From Spirochaetaceae bacterium (GTDB taxonomy: Bacteria > Spirochaetota > Spirochaetia > SZUA-6 > Bin103), in assembly GCA_028820215.1 (NCBI GenBank), contig JAPPKD010000019.1, positions 1 through 13,020 of the forward strand: a DNA stretch of 13,020 nucleotides, given 5' to 3'. The notes beneath the pieces were generated by a model, which saw only the letters and a program-made list of their open reading frames with translations, ran no database searches and had not been told where the DNA came from. Positions 6,916 to 13,020 of the stretch are shown here, piece by piece (the first letter of the stretch is position 1; the number at the start of each line of letters is the position of its first letter). The translations under genes were made by a program, and so were the position numbers.

Positions 6916-7551
6916 GTGAGAAAGTACCTGCTCTTCGATCATGATGGTGTTCTGGTAGATACCGAATTCTGGTATTACAAAGCCGGAGAACGCGCCCTGG
7001 CGGACGTCGGCTTGACGTTGGACAAGGATCAGTATCTCCGGGACATAAACCAGGGCTTGGGCACTTGGGCCCAAGCCAGGGCGGCAGGTATTGATGAACG
7101 GACCATCAGCAGGCAGCGTGAGGTTCGTAATGATTATTATCAGGAATATCTCAGAACGGAAGCCATCGAGATCGAAGGCGTCGTTGAGACTCTTGCTGAA
7201 CTCTCGAAATACGTCCGCATGGCTATCGTGACGACTGCAAGACGTGTGGATTTCGAGATCATCCATGAAGAGCGCCGAGTGATGCAATTCATGGATTTCG
7301 TCCTTGTTCGCGAAGACTACAAGCTCGCCAAGCCGCACCCGGAGCCATACCTGACCGGCTTGAAGCGCCTCGGAGCCACCAGAAAAGAGACACTGGTTGT
7401 AGAGGATTCATCCAGAGGGCTGCACTCAGCCGTGGCGGCCGGTATCGATTGTGCCATCGTCCATAACGACTTTACCAGAACACAAGACTTTTCGCAGGCT
7501 AGCTATCGAATCGAGACTCTGTTTGAATTGAAGGATATCATCCTCGAATGA
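6916..7551 (+). CDS. HAD-superfamily hydrolase, beta-phosphoglucomutase-like
   Basis: A 211-aa haloacid-dehalogenase-fold protein with a C1 cap. Motif I is FDHDGVLVDTE, with the nucleophile Asp8 and acid/base Asp10. Motif II is the Thr in IVTTARR. Motif III is Lys139 in KLAKPHPEPY. Motif IV is Glu163-Asp164 in VVEDSSRG. All four motifs are complete. It most resembles the phosphoglycolate phosphatase / beta-phosphoglucomutase branch, so it is a sugar-phosphate phosphatase or mutase. GTG start with AAAGGA eight bases upstream. It stands out from the operon: rows counted by hand give about 38-58% G+C (mostly near 50%) against about 73-77% in rows of the flanking genes, and codons ending in A or T are common. 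The 38- and 48-base flanking gaps are also the widest in the block. This suggests later acquisition of the gene, with insertion between the ROK gene and the second oxidoreductase. Confidence 0.85.
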   Translation: MRKYLLFDHDGVLVDTEFWYYKAGERALADVGLTLDKDQYLRDINQGLGTWAQARAAGIDERTISRQREVRNDYYQEYLRTEAIEIEGVVETLAELSKYVRMAIVTTARRVDFEIIHEERRVMQFMDFVLVREDYKLAKPHPEPYLTGLKRLGATRKETLVVEDSSRGLHSAVAAGIDCAIVHNDFTRTQDFSQASYRIETLFELKDIILE

Positions 7552-7581
7552 AATCTGAAGGAACACTTGCCACTAGCCGCC

Positions 7582-7587
7582 AGGAGG
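7582..7587 (+). promoter_or_regulatory. Ribosome binding site supporting the GTG start of the second Gfo/Idh gene
   Basis: AGGAGG is the strongest Shine-Dalgarno sequence in the gap after the HAD gene, 12 bases before the GTG at 7600. The longer alternative, TTG at 7567, has an AAGGA only four bases away and would add 11 residues that are unusual for the family. Confidence 0.45.
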
Positions 7588-7599
7588 CTCGTTTCCGCC

Positions 7600-8802
7600 G
7601 TGCGTAGCGTAGAGACCGTCACCTCGATCGGACGCAGGCTGCGCTACGCCCAGATCGGCGGCGGGCGCGACGCGTTCATCGGCGCCATTCACCGGCGCGC
7701 GGCGGCGCTCGACGGGTTCGTGGAATTGACGGCCGGTGCGCTGTCGGGAACGGCCGACAAGGCACTCGCCTCGGCGCGTGACCTGCTGCTGCCGCCGGAG
7801 CGCTCCTACGGGAGCTGGCAGGAGCTGGTCGAGGGCGAGCGCGCGTTGCCGGAGGAGGAACGGATCGACTTCGTGTCGATCGTCACGCCCAACCACATGC
7901 ACTTCGGGCCGGCCCGGGCCTGTGTCGAGGCGGGCTTCCACGTCGTCATCGACAAGCCCATGGTGCACGACAGCGCGCAGGCAGAGCGGCTGGTCCGCGC
8001 GGTGGCCGAGCACGGCGCCGTGTTCGCCGTGACCTACAACTACACCGGCTACCCGATGGTCAAGGAGGCCCGCCACCAGGTCGCTCAGGGGCGCATCGGG
8101 ACGATCCGCCGGGTCGTGGTCGAGTACGCGCAGGGCTGGCTGTCGGAGCCGATCGACGCCGAGGGCCACAAGCAGGCCGAGTGGCGGACCGATCCCGCCC
8201 GCGCGGGAATCGCCGGTGCCCTGGGCGACATCGGCACCCACTGCGAGAGCCTGGTCAGCTACGTCACAGGGCTGGAGATACGCGAGCTGAGCGCCGACCT
8301 GGCCACCTTCGTGCCGGGGCGCCGGCTGGACGACGACGTCAGCGTGCTGCTGCGGTTCGCGCCCGGCGATGGGAGCGTCGCCCGCGAGGACCCGCGGGGC
8401 GTCCTCTGGGTGTCGCAGGTGGCCGCCGGCGCGAAGAACCGGCTCACCCTGCGGGTTTACGGCACCGACGGCGGCTTGCTGTGGGACCAGGAGGATCCGG
8501 ACCGCCTGCTGTTCCTGGACCCTGGCGGCGACGCGACCATCACTCGCGCCGGCGACCCCGGCCTGTGCGCGGCGGCCGAGCGCGCCACCCACCTGTTCCC
8601 CGGCGCGCCGGAGGGGTTCCTGGGCGCGTTCGCGAACATCTACGCCAACGCGGCCGACACCATGCGCGCCCGCCTGGCCGGGCGCGAGCCGACCGAGCTG
8701 GAACTCGACTTCCCGGGCGTCGCCGACGGCGCCCGCGGGGTGCGGTTCGTGGAGCGCGTGGTCGAGAACGCCGCCGGCACTGCCAAGTGGTCGCCATTCT
8801 GA
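7600..8802 (+). CDS. Gfo/Idh/MocA-family oxidoreductase (second copy)
   Basis: A 400-aa dehydrogenase of the same superfamily as the gene at 3882, but from a different subgroup. A short N-terminal lead is followed by the nucleotide-binding segment [13 protein letters not shown], where GGG takes the GxG role. SIVTPNHMH precedes the cofactor motif VIDKPM (Lys119). [10 protein letters not shown] supplies Asp210 and His214 for substrate binding and catalysis. VTYNYTGYP is typical of this longer subgroup, often seen near sugar transporters and sugar-modifying enzymes. It probably oxidises or reduces a sugar or sugar derivative with NAD(P). The P450 gene begins one base after its stop. With the first Gfo/Idh protein it could form an oxidation/reduction pair (inference). 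Start chosen at GTG 7600; a TTG at 7567 is possible. Confidence 0.88.
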   Translation: MRSVETVTSIGRRLRYAQIGGGRDAFIGAIHRRAAALDGFVELTAGALSGTADKALASARDLLLPPERSYGSWQELVEGERALPEEERIDFVSIVTPNHMHFGPARACVEAGFHVVIDKPMVHDSAQAERLVRAVAEHGAVFAVTYNYTGYPMVKEARHQVAQGRIGTIRRVVVEYAQGWLSEPIDAEGHKQAEWRTDPARAGIAGALGDIGTHCESLVSYVTGLEIRELSADLATFVPGRRLDDDVSVLLRFAPGDGSVAREDPRGVLWVSQVAAGAKNRLTLRVYGTDGGLLWDQEDPDRLLFLDPGGDATITRAGDPGLCAAAERATHLFPGAPEGFLGAFANIYANAADTMRARLAGREPTELELDFPGVADGARGVRFVERVVENAAGTAKWSPF

Positions 8803-8803
8803 C

Positions 8804-10039
8804 GTGAGCCCTGCCGGGTTCGAGGCGACGGACGCCTACCGCGCGTTCAACCGCGGGCGGCTCCCGCCGGACCCGTATCCGCTCTACCGGGCCATGAGGG
8901 AGAGCGAGCCCGTGCACTGGTGCGACGGGCTGCGCGCCTGGGTCCTGACCCGCTACGACGACGTGCTGGCGGCGAACCGGGACGCGCGTTTCTCCAGCGG
9001 CCGGTCGAGCGTCAACATGGGTGCGTTGCCGCCGGCCGAACGCGAGCGCTACCGCGACCTGGGAGAGCACGTCGGCAACTGGCTGGGCTTCACAGATCCG
9101 CCGAAGCACACGCGCATGCGGAACCTGGTCGCGGGCACGGTCACCTCCGACCTGGCGGAACGGCTGCGGCCGCGTATCGCCCGCATCGCGGCGGAGCTGC
9201 TCGAAGCGCTGCCCGAAGGGGAGGACGCCGACCTCCTCGCGTCGTTCGCCTATCCGCTGCCGGCGACCGTGATCTGCGAGATCCTGGGCATACCCGAGGG
9301 GCTGCGCTCGCAGTTCCGTCGCTGGGTGGAGGACATCGCCGCGTTCGTGGGCGGCGCCGGCCCGTACCTGCTGGGACTGGCCGAGCGCGCCGACCGCAGC
9401 CGCCGGGAGTTGAGCGAGTTGTTCCGCGAGCTGGTCCGCTCGCGCCGGGCGCGCCCGCGGGACGATCTGCTCACCACGCTGGCCGACGCGCAGGAGCAAG
9501 GGCACCTCGGCGAGACCGAGCTGCTCGGGCTGTGCGTGTTCCTGTTCGCGGCCGGCCACGAGACCACCGTCGGTCTGATCGCCTCGGGCATCGTCACCCT
9601 GCTCGGCCATCCCGACCAGCTCCGGCGGCTGCGCGCGGAGGAGTCCCTGATGCCGTCGGCGGTCGAGGAGCTGGTGCGGTACGAACCGCCGATTCAGCAG
9701 GACACGCGGCTGCTGACCGAGGACGTGACCGTCCGTGGCCGTCGGCTCGAACGCGGCCAGACGGCGATCCTGGGGCGTGCCGCCGCCAACCGCGATCCCC
9801 TTCAGTTCGGCCGGCCCGACCGGCTCGACCTGGCCCGCGCCGAGAACCGCCATCTCGGCTTCGGCTGGGGCATTCATTTCTGCCTCGGTGCACCGTTGGC
9901 CCGGGTCGAAGCGTCCATCGCGCTGCGGGCGCTGTTCGATGCGTTCCCGCGCATGGGGCTCGTCACGCCGGTCGAGTGGTGGGACAACCTGTCGCTGCGA
10001 TGCCCGCGGTCGGTGATGGTCGACCTGCGGCGACGCTGA
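8804..10039 (+). CDS. Cytochrome P450 (bacterial class I type, CYP107-like)
   Basis: A 411-aa soluble bacterial P450 of normal length with no membrane anchor. It shows DPYPLYRAMRE near the N-terminus and WVLTRYDDVLAANRD. The C-helix segment is FTDPPKHTRMRNLV. The I-helix is FAAGHETT with Gly251, His252, Glu253 and Thr254 (the oxygen-activation Thr). The K-helix is EELVR (Glu289, Arg292). The heme loop GFGWGIHFCLGAPLAR has Cys360 as the axial thiolate. All signature positions are present, so it should be an active monooxygenase that hydroxylates or O-dealkylates a small substrate. It needs a ferredoxin and a ferredoxin reductase, and neither is in the window. GTG start one base after the previous stop, making it the last gene of the block. 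The open frame extends upstream to 8369, but that part is the shadow of the oxidoreductase. Confidence 0.93.
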   Translation: MSPAGFEATDAYRAFNRGRLPPDPYPLYRAMRESEPVHWCDGLRAWVLTRYDDVLAANRDARFSSGRSSVNMGALPPAERERYRDLGEHVGNWLGFTDPPKHTRMRNLVAGTVTSDLAERLRPRIARIAAELLEALPEGEDADLLASFAYPLPATVICEILGIPEGLRSQFRRWVEDIAAFVGGAGPYLLGLAERADRSRRELSELFRELVRSRRARPRDDLLTTLADAQEQGHLGETELLGLCVFLFAAGHETTVGLIASGIVTLLGHPDQLRRLRAEESLMPSAVEELVRYEPPIQQDTRLLTEDVTVRGRRLERGQTAILGRAAANRDPLQFGRPDRLDLARAENRHLGFGWGIHFCLGAPLARVEASIALRALFDAFPRMGLVTPVEWWDNLSLRCPRSVMVDLRRR

Positions 10040-10079
10040 GCGCCGAGTCCAGCGGGTTGCCGTAGTGGGCGTTCCGCTC

Positions 10080-10427
10080 TCAGTCCGGGGCGGCCCCTCT
10101 CGATCGTCGCGTGCCCACCTTCACCAGGGCGCGGGGTTCGAGTTGGCCGAGTCGGTCCAGCAACTCCGGAAGGAGGGGACGCAAGGTATCGAGTCGGTTA
10201 TTGACGGCGACAAGCACCACTACAGCCATCGGCAATTCGCGGAGATTCTGCTGGTATTCGATGTTCTGATCGGCGGTAAGAAAGACATGAAACCGACCCG
10301 CGGCGGTTCGAAGCAACTCGCCGTTCTCGAGACCCGACCAACCGTTGTCGGTGACGGTTGAGACGATATGCCCAGGCAGCTCTCGTATCAGACGTCTTGG
10401 TAACGACTCATCGAGCAGAATTCGCAT
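10080..10427 (-). CDS. DUF5615 PIN-like toxin
   Basis: A 115-aa protein of the DUF5615 (PIN-like / Mut7-C-like) family, the usual toxin partner of DUF433 proteins and a presumed ribonuclease. It has the N-terminal ILLDESLP (Asp6, Glu7), DNGW with Trp30, ENGELL (Asn35, Glu37) and LTADQN with Asp53 and Asn55. These are the conserved acidic and polar positions of the family. It looks full length and undamaged, with an ATG start. Its first 20 bases overlap the 3' end of the DUF433 gene upstream, the usual translational coupling of antitoxin and toxin. It faces the P450 gene tail to tail with a 40-base gap. Confidence 0.85.
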   Translation of the reverse strand: MRILLDESLPRRLIRELPGHIVSTVTDNGWSGLENGELLRTAAGRFHVFLTADQNIEYQQNLRELPMAVVVLVAVNNRLDTLRPLLPELLDRLGQLEPRALVKVGTRRSRGAAPD

Positions 10428-10635
10428 GAACGTCCAGATCTAGAGCTGCCCGTGCCATCTCCAGCACGGCAACCGCCTTGGCCCGATCGACAGCAGGGAA
10501 GTCGATCAGGAACTGATCAAGGGTGTCGCCGGCTTCCAGATAGTCGAAGAGGTTCTTCACCGGGACGCGTGTGGCCGTGAACACGGGCACGCCGCCCTGG
10601 ATCCGGGGATTACTGTGCAAGACTGGTTCTTCCAT
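10408..10635 (-). CDS. DUF433 antitoxin
   Basis: A 75-aa DUF433 protein, a small helical antitoxin and probable DNA-binding autoregulator. The family pattern is clear: NPRIQGGVPVFTATRVPVKNL (N9 onward) corresponds to the usual sdP-x-i-x-GG-x-P-v-x-x-TR-i-P-V block. It is followed by an L-E-A-G-D-T-L-D-Q-F segment, a D-F-P-A-V-D loop and a C-terminal helix. The ATG at 10635 has no good Shine-Dalgarno sequence. It is the first gene of a two-gene minus-strand unit with the DUF5615 toxin. It would neutralise that toxin and, with it, repress their own promoter (inference from the family). Confidence 0.87.
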   Translation of the reverse strand: MEEPVLHSNPRIQGGVPVFTATRVPVKNLFDYLEAGDTLDQFLIDFPAVDRAKAVAVLEMARAALDLDVHANSAR

Positions 10636-10653
10636 AGTTCGGCCGCACCGGCG

Positions 10654-10676
10654 ATGATGAGTCCAAGTCCATCATA
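10654..10676 (-). promoter_or_regulatory. Possible promoter/operator of the DUF433-DUF5615 pair
   Basis: ATGATG (10654-10659) and CATCAT (10670-10675) form an imperfect inverted repeat 18 bases ahead of the DUF433 start, with a tandem AGTCCA AGTCCA between and across the arms. On the minus strand TATGAT (10676-10671) is one mismatch from a -10 hexamer and overlaps the repeat, as expected for an autoregulated toxin-antitoxin operator. I find no clear -35. Confidence 0.3.
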
Positions 10677-10842
10677 CCACTCCTGGCGTCGTCCGCTCGC
10701 GCTCCGACGCTGGCGCACCGACTACCATGCGGGCTCGCTTGGCGGTCGACCGACCGCGGTTCAGACCGACGCGCCGTCGCCGGATGACTTGCCGCAGACG
10801 CGGTGAACCGACAGACTCGGTAGCATGCGGAGCTCGTAGCTG
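10677..10842. promoter_or_regulatory. Divergent intergenic region upstream of the permease genes
   Basis: About 165 bases between the toxin-antitoxin pair and the plus-strand permeases. It must contain the permease promoter if transcription starts here, but I see no convincing -35/-10 pair. CGGAG at 10828-10832 is a plausible ribosome binding site, ten bases before the ATG at 10843. No binding-protein gene, which often leads such operons, is present. Confidence 0.35.
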
Positions 10843-11829
10843 ATGGGTCGATTCCTCGCCCGGCGCTTCGTGACGATGGTCCTGCTGGTGTTCGGCATCT
10901 CGGTGGTGTCGTTCGTCATCATCGAGTTGCCGCGCGGGGACTTCGTCAGCTACCACGTGCTGACGCTCAAGGCGGCCGGCTTCGAGATGGCGCCGGAGCA
11001 GGTCAGCAACCTGCGCGCCCAGTTCGGCCTGGACAAGCCGTGGTACCACCGGTACGTCCGCTGGATCGGCGGCATCGTCCTGCGCGGCGACTTCGGCTGG
11101 TCCTTCATCAACAACCAGCCGGTCTCGGAGCTCATCTGGGGCCGGGTGGGGCTCACCGCGCTGATCGCGGTGCTGTCGGTGACCTTCACGCTCGTCATCG
11201 GCGTGGTGATCGGCATCTACAGCGCCGTGCACCACTACTCGGTCTCCGACTACCTGTTCACGGCTCTGGGCTTCCTGGGGCTGTCGATCCCGAACTTCCT
11301 GCTGGCCCTGGTGTTGATGTGGCTGGGCTGGTCCTGGTTCGGCATCACGATGGGCGGCCTGTTCTCCCGCGAGTTCCTGCACGCCGAGTGGAGCTGGGCC
11401 AGGCTGTGGGACCTGCTCACGCACCTCTGGGTCCCGGTCGTCGTCCTGGGGACCGCGGGAACGGCGGGCACCATGCGGGTCATGCGCGCCACCACCCTCG
11501 ACGAACTGGGCAAGCAGTACGTGGTGACCGCCCGCGCCAAGGGCGCGCCGGGCATGCGCGTGATCACCCGCCACGTCTTCAAGGTCGCCATCAACCCGAT
11601 CCTGTCGACCATCGGCTGGCTGCTGCCGGCCATCTTCTCCGGCGAGGCGATCGTCGCCATCGTCCTCAACCTGCCCACCGTCGGCCCGCTGCTGTTCATC
11701 GCCCTGACCACCCAGGACATGTTCCTGGCGGCCAGCCTGGTGTTCATCCTCAGCGTGCTGACCGTGGTCGGCACGCTGCTCTCCGACATCATCCTGGCGG
11801 CGGTGGACCACAGGATCCGTTACGACTGA
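10843..11829 (+). CDS. ABC transporter permease, DppB/OppB type
   Basis: A 328-aa inner-membrane permease of the peptide/nickel/oligosaccharide ABC importer family. An N-terminal transmembrane segment at about 7-28 is followed by an extracytoplasmic stretch with GLDKPWYHRYVRWI and GDFGWSFI, typical of DppB. Further transmembrane helices lie at about 102-126, 133-165, 198-215, 255-280 and 296-320. The cytoplasmic coupling (EAA-like) loop LDELGKQYVVTARAKGAP to about residue 252 contacts the ATPase. The length is normal and the gene is intact. ATG start; its TGA overlaps the ATG of the next gene (ATGA). It forms the transmembrane pore with the DppC-type partner. The substrate could be peptides or, as in many high-G+C and thermophilic lineages, oligosaccharides. 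Confidence 0.93.
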   Translation: MGRFLARRFVTMVLLVFGISVVSFVIIELPRGDFVSYHVLTLKAAGFEMAPEQVSNLRAQFGLDKPWYHRYVRWIGGIVLRGDFGWSFINNQPVSELIWGRVGLTALIAVLSVTFTLVIGVVIGIYSAVHHYSVSDYLFTALGFLGLSIPNFLLALVLMWLGWSWFGITMGGLFSREFLHAEWSWARLWDLLTHLWVPVVVLGTAGTAGTMRVMRATTLDELGKQYVVTARAKGAPGMRVITRHVFKVAINPILSTIGWLLPAIFSGEAIVAIVLNLPTVGPLLFIALTTQDMFLAASLVFILSVLTVVGTLLSDIILAAVDHRIRYD

Positions 11830-12935
11830 TGGCCGATACGAGTGCCCTGGCCCCGATCGGACGCTCGCACGGACAGTTGATGTGGCTGAAGTTCAAGGAG
11901 CACCGCGTGGCGCTGGTCTCGCTGTGGCTGCTGGCCGTGCTCTACTTCGTCGCCATCTTCGCGGAGTTCTTCGCCCCGTACGACCCGCGGGTCATCAGCA
12001 CCAGCGTCAAGGTCAACAGCCCGCCGGAGCTCGTCCGCTTCTTCGATCAGGGCCGCCTGCAGCTCCGCCCCTTCGTCTACCACAAGTTCACGGAGGGCTA
12101 CGACATGGACACCGGGGCGCTGGTGTACCAGGACGACCGCAACCGCAAGAAGGAGGTGCGCTTCTTCGTGCAGGGCGAGGAGTACAAGCTCTGGGGCCTG
12201 TTCCGGTCCAGCCTGCACTTCTTCGGCACCGACGACCCGGAGCCGATCAACCTGTTCGGCACCGACGACATCGGCCGCGACCTGCTGTCGCGGACGATCT
12301 ACGGCGGCCGGCTGTCCATGTCCGTGGGGATGATCGGCGTGCTGGCCAGCCTGGTGCTCGGGACGCTGCTGGGCGGCATCTCCGGCTACTTCGGCGGCGC
12401 CGTGGACAACGTCATCCAGCGGCTCATCGAGCTCCTGCGCAGCATCCCGCACATCCCGCTGTGGCTGGCGCTCTCGGCCGCCATCCCCAAGGAGTGGAGC
12501 GCCGTGCAGCGCTACTTCTCCATCGTCGTGATCCTGTCGCTGATCGGCTGGACGGACCTGGCGCGCGTGGTGCGCGGCAAGTTCCTGGCGCTGCGCGAGG
12601 AGGAGTACGTCATGGCCTCGCGGGCGCTGGGGGCCGGCGGCGGCTGGGTGATCACCCGCCACCTGATCCCGAACTTCATCGGCTACCTGATCGTCTCACT
12701 GAGCCTGGGCGTGCCGGGCATGATCATAGGCGAGACGGCGCTGAGCTTCCTGGGCCTGGGCCTGCTGCCGCCGGCGATAAGCTGGGGGGTGCTCCTCAAG
12801 GAGGCCGAGACGTTCATGGCCATCGCCTTTCACCCCTGGTTCTTCATCCCGGCGATTCTGGTCATCATCGTGGTGCTGGCATTCAACTTCGTGGGCGACG
12901 GGCTGCGCGACGCGGCCGACCCATTCGAGAAGTGA
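11829..12935 (+). CDS. ABC transporter permease, DppC/OppC type with extracytoplasmic insertion
   Basis: A 368-aa permease, about 70 residues longer than standard DppC/OppC (about 300). Residues about 28-50 form the first transmembrane segment (VALVSLWLLAVLYFVAIFAEFFAPY). Between it and the conserved LFGTDDIGRDLLSR (142-155) lies a polar, aromatic-rich stretch (about 55-135) that should face outward. Five more hydrophobic helices follow. The EAA loop is EEEYVMASRALGAGGGWVITRH (257 onward), and the C-terminal LGDGLRDAADP-type signature is present (here FVGDGLRDAADPFEK). The long variant occurs in a known subgroup of this family, so the insertion is not damage. The start ATG overlaps the DppB-type stop by one base (TGATG), so the two are translationally coupled. 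ATPase and binding-protein genes are not in the window. Confidence 0.92.
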   Translation: MADTSALAPIGRSHGQLMWLKFKEHRVALVSLWLLAVLYFVAIFAEFFAPYDPRVISTSVKVNSPPELVRFFDQGRLQLRPFVYHKFTEGYDMDTGALVYQDDRNRKKEVRFFVQGEEYKLWGLFRSSLHFFGTDDPEPINLFGTDDIGRDLLSRTIYGGRLSMSVGMIGVLASLVLGTLLGGISGYFGGAVDNVIQRLIELLRSIPHIPLWLALSAAIPKEWSAVQRYFSIVVILSLIGWTDLARVVRGKFLALREEEYVMASRALGAGGGWVITRHLIPNFIGYLIVSLSLGVPGMIIGETALSFLGLGLLPPAISWGVLLKEAETFMAIAFHPWFFIPAILVIIVVLAFNFVGDGLRDAADPFEK

Positions 12936-12964
12936 GCGAATTGACAACTCAGGAGGTACGCTGA
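12932..12964 (+). other. Ten-codon open frame overlapping the permease stop
   Basis: A GTG overlaps the TGA of the DppC-type gene in the GTGA arrangement used within this cluster and opens MSELTTQEVR before a stop. An AGGAGG (12951-12956) lies inside it. It could be a coupling mini-ORF, the broken start of the next gene, or chance. The expected next gene is an ABC ATPase, but none is recognisable in the remaining 56 bases. Confidence 0.25.
12951..12956 (+). promoter_or_regulatory. Strong Shine-Dalgarno sequence at the right edge
   Basis: Perfect AGGAGG just after the permease genes. The only start-like codon at proper spacing is CTG at 12961, whose frame stays open to the window edge but shows nothing recognisable in 20 codons. 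A second purine-rich run (12981-12996) follows. Confidence 0.3.
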
Positions 12965-13020
12965 CCCCGGCTTATTCGTGTAGGAGAGGAGAAAAAGTAG
13001 GCGCGTCCGCCGATTTGCAG

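Noticed and set aside
8369..8803. N-terminal extension of the P450 frame
   Set aside because: It is the out-of-frame shadow of the second oxidoreductase. The P450 family start fits the GTG at 8804.
10084..10098. GGGGC/GCCCC hairpin between the convergent P450 and toxin genes
   Set aside because: The stem is short, the loop too small and no T-run follows, so it is not a credible intrinsic terminator. It also lies inside the end of the toxin gene.
11040..11828. N-terminal extension of the DppC-type frame
   Set aside because: It is the Arg/Pro-rich shadow of the DppB-type gene. The permease proper starts at the ATG overlapping the previous stop.
1..13020. CRISPR arrays, tRNA or rRNA genes, insertion-sequence transposases
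   Set aside because: None seen by eye on either strand: no regularly spaced repeats, no tRNA-like or rRNA-like segments and no transposase-like protein.

Overview
The window is mostly high-G+C bacterial DNA. Two 60-base rows counted by hand in the central genes gave 73-77% G+C. Rows counted in the first 2 kb gave about 52-58%. Genes are closely packed, GTG starts are frequent and intrinsic terminators are scarce. No rRNA, tRNA or single-copy marker is present, so the taxon cannot be fixed. The style of the ABC permeases and the DUF433/DUF5615 pair would suit a high-G+C environmental lineage such as a spirochaete, Chloroflexota or similar; this is a guess.

Layout. (1) Bases 1-2870 form a lower-G+C accessory stretch, with every recognisable gene on the minus strand: an Mrr-type restriction endonuclease (76-996), a 435-base gene-free gap with two adjacent palindromes, a PIN-domain (DUF4935-like) gene split by a one-base frameshift (1431-2473), and an orphan small antitoxin with an aberrant tail (2577-2870). 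This looks like a defence and toxin-antitoxin graveyard. (2) Bases 3119-10039 form a plus-strand run of seven genes separated by -4 to 48 bases: an RPE-like TIM-barrel epimerase with altered metal ligands, a Gfo/Idh/MocA oxidoreductase, an RmlD-like SDR, a ROK sugar kinase, a HAD phosphatase/phosphomutase, a second Gfo/Idh/MocA oxidoreductase and a cytochrome P450. All seven are best started at GTG. The HAD gene has much lower G+C than its neighbours. (3) Bases 10080-10635, minus strand, hold a complete-looking DUF433 antitoxin / DUF5615 PIN-like toxin pair. (4) Bases 10843-12935, plus strand, hold two overlapping DppB/DppC-type ABC permeases. Their ATPases and binding protein are not in the window.

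How it may work together (inference): the seven-gene block has the parts of a small carbohydrate-modification pathway. It has two sugar-type NAD(P) oxidoreductases, a 4-keto-sugar-type reductase, an epimerase-like barrel, a kinase, a phosphatase and one mono-oxygenase that could hydroxylate or O-dealkylate a sugar-like substrate. The neighbouring importer might supply the substrate, but a toxin-antitoxin pair on the opposite strand separates it from the block, so the link is only proximity. This seven-gene block is the best candidate here for an undescribed system.
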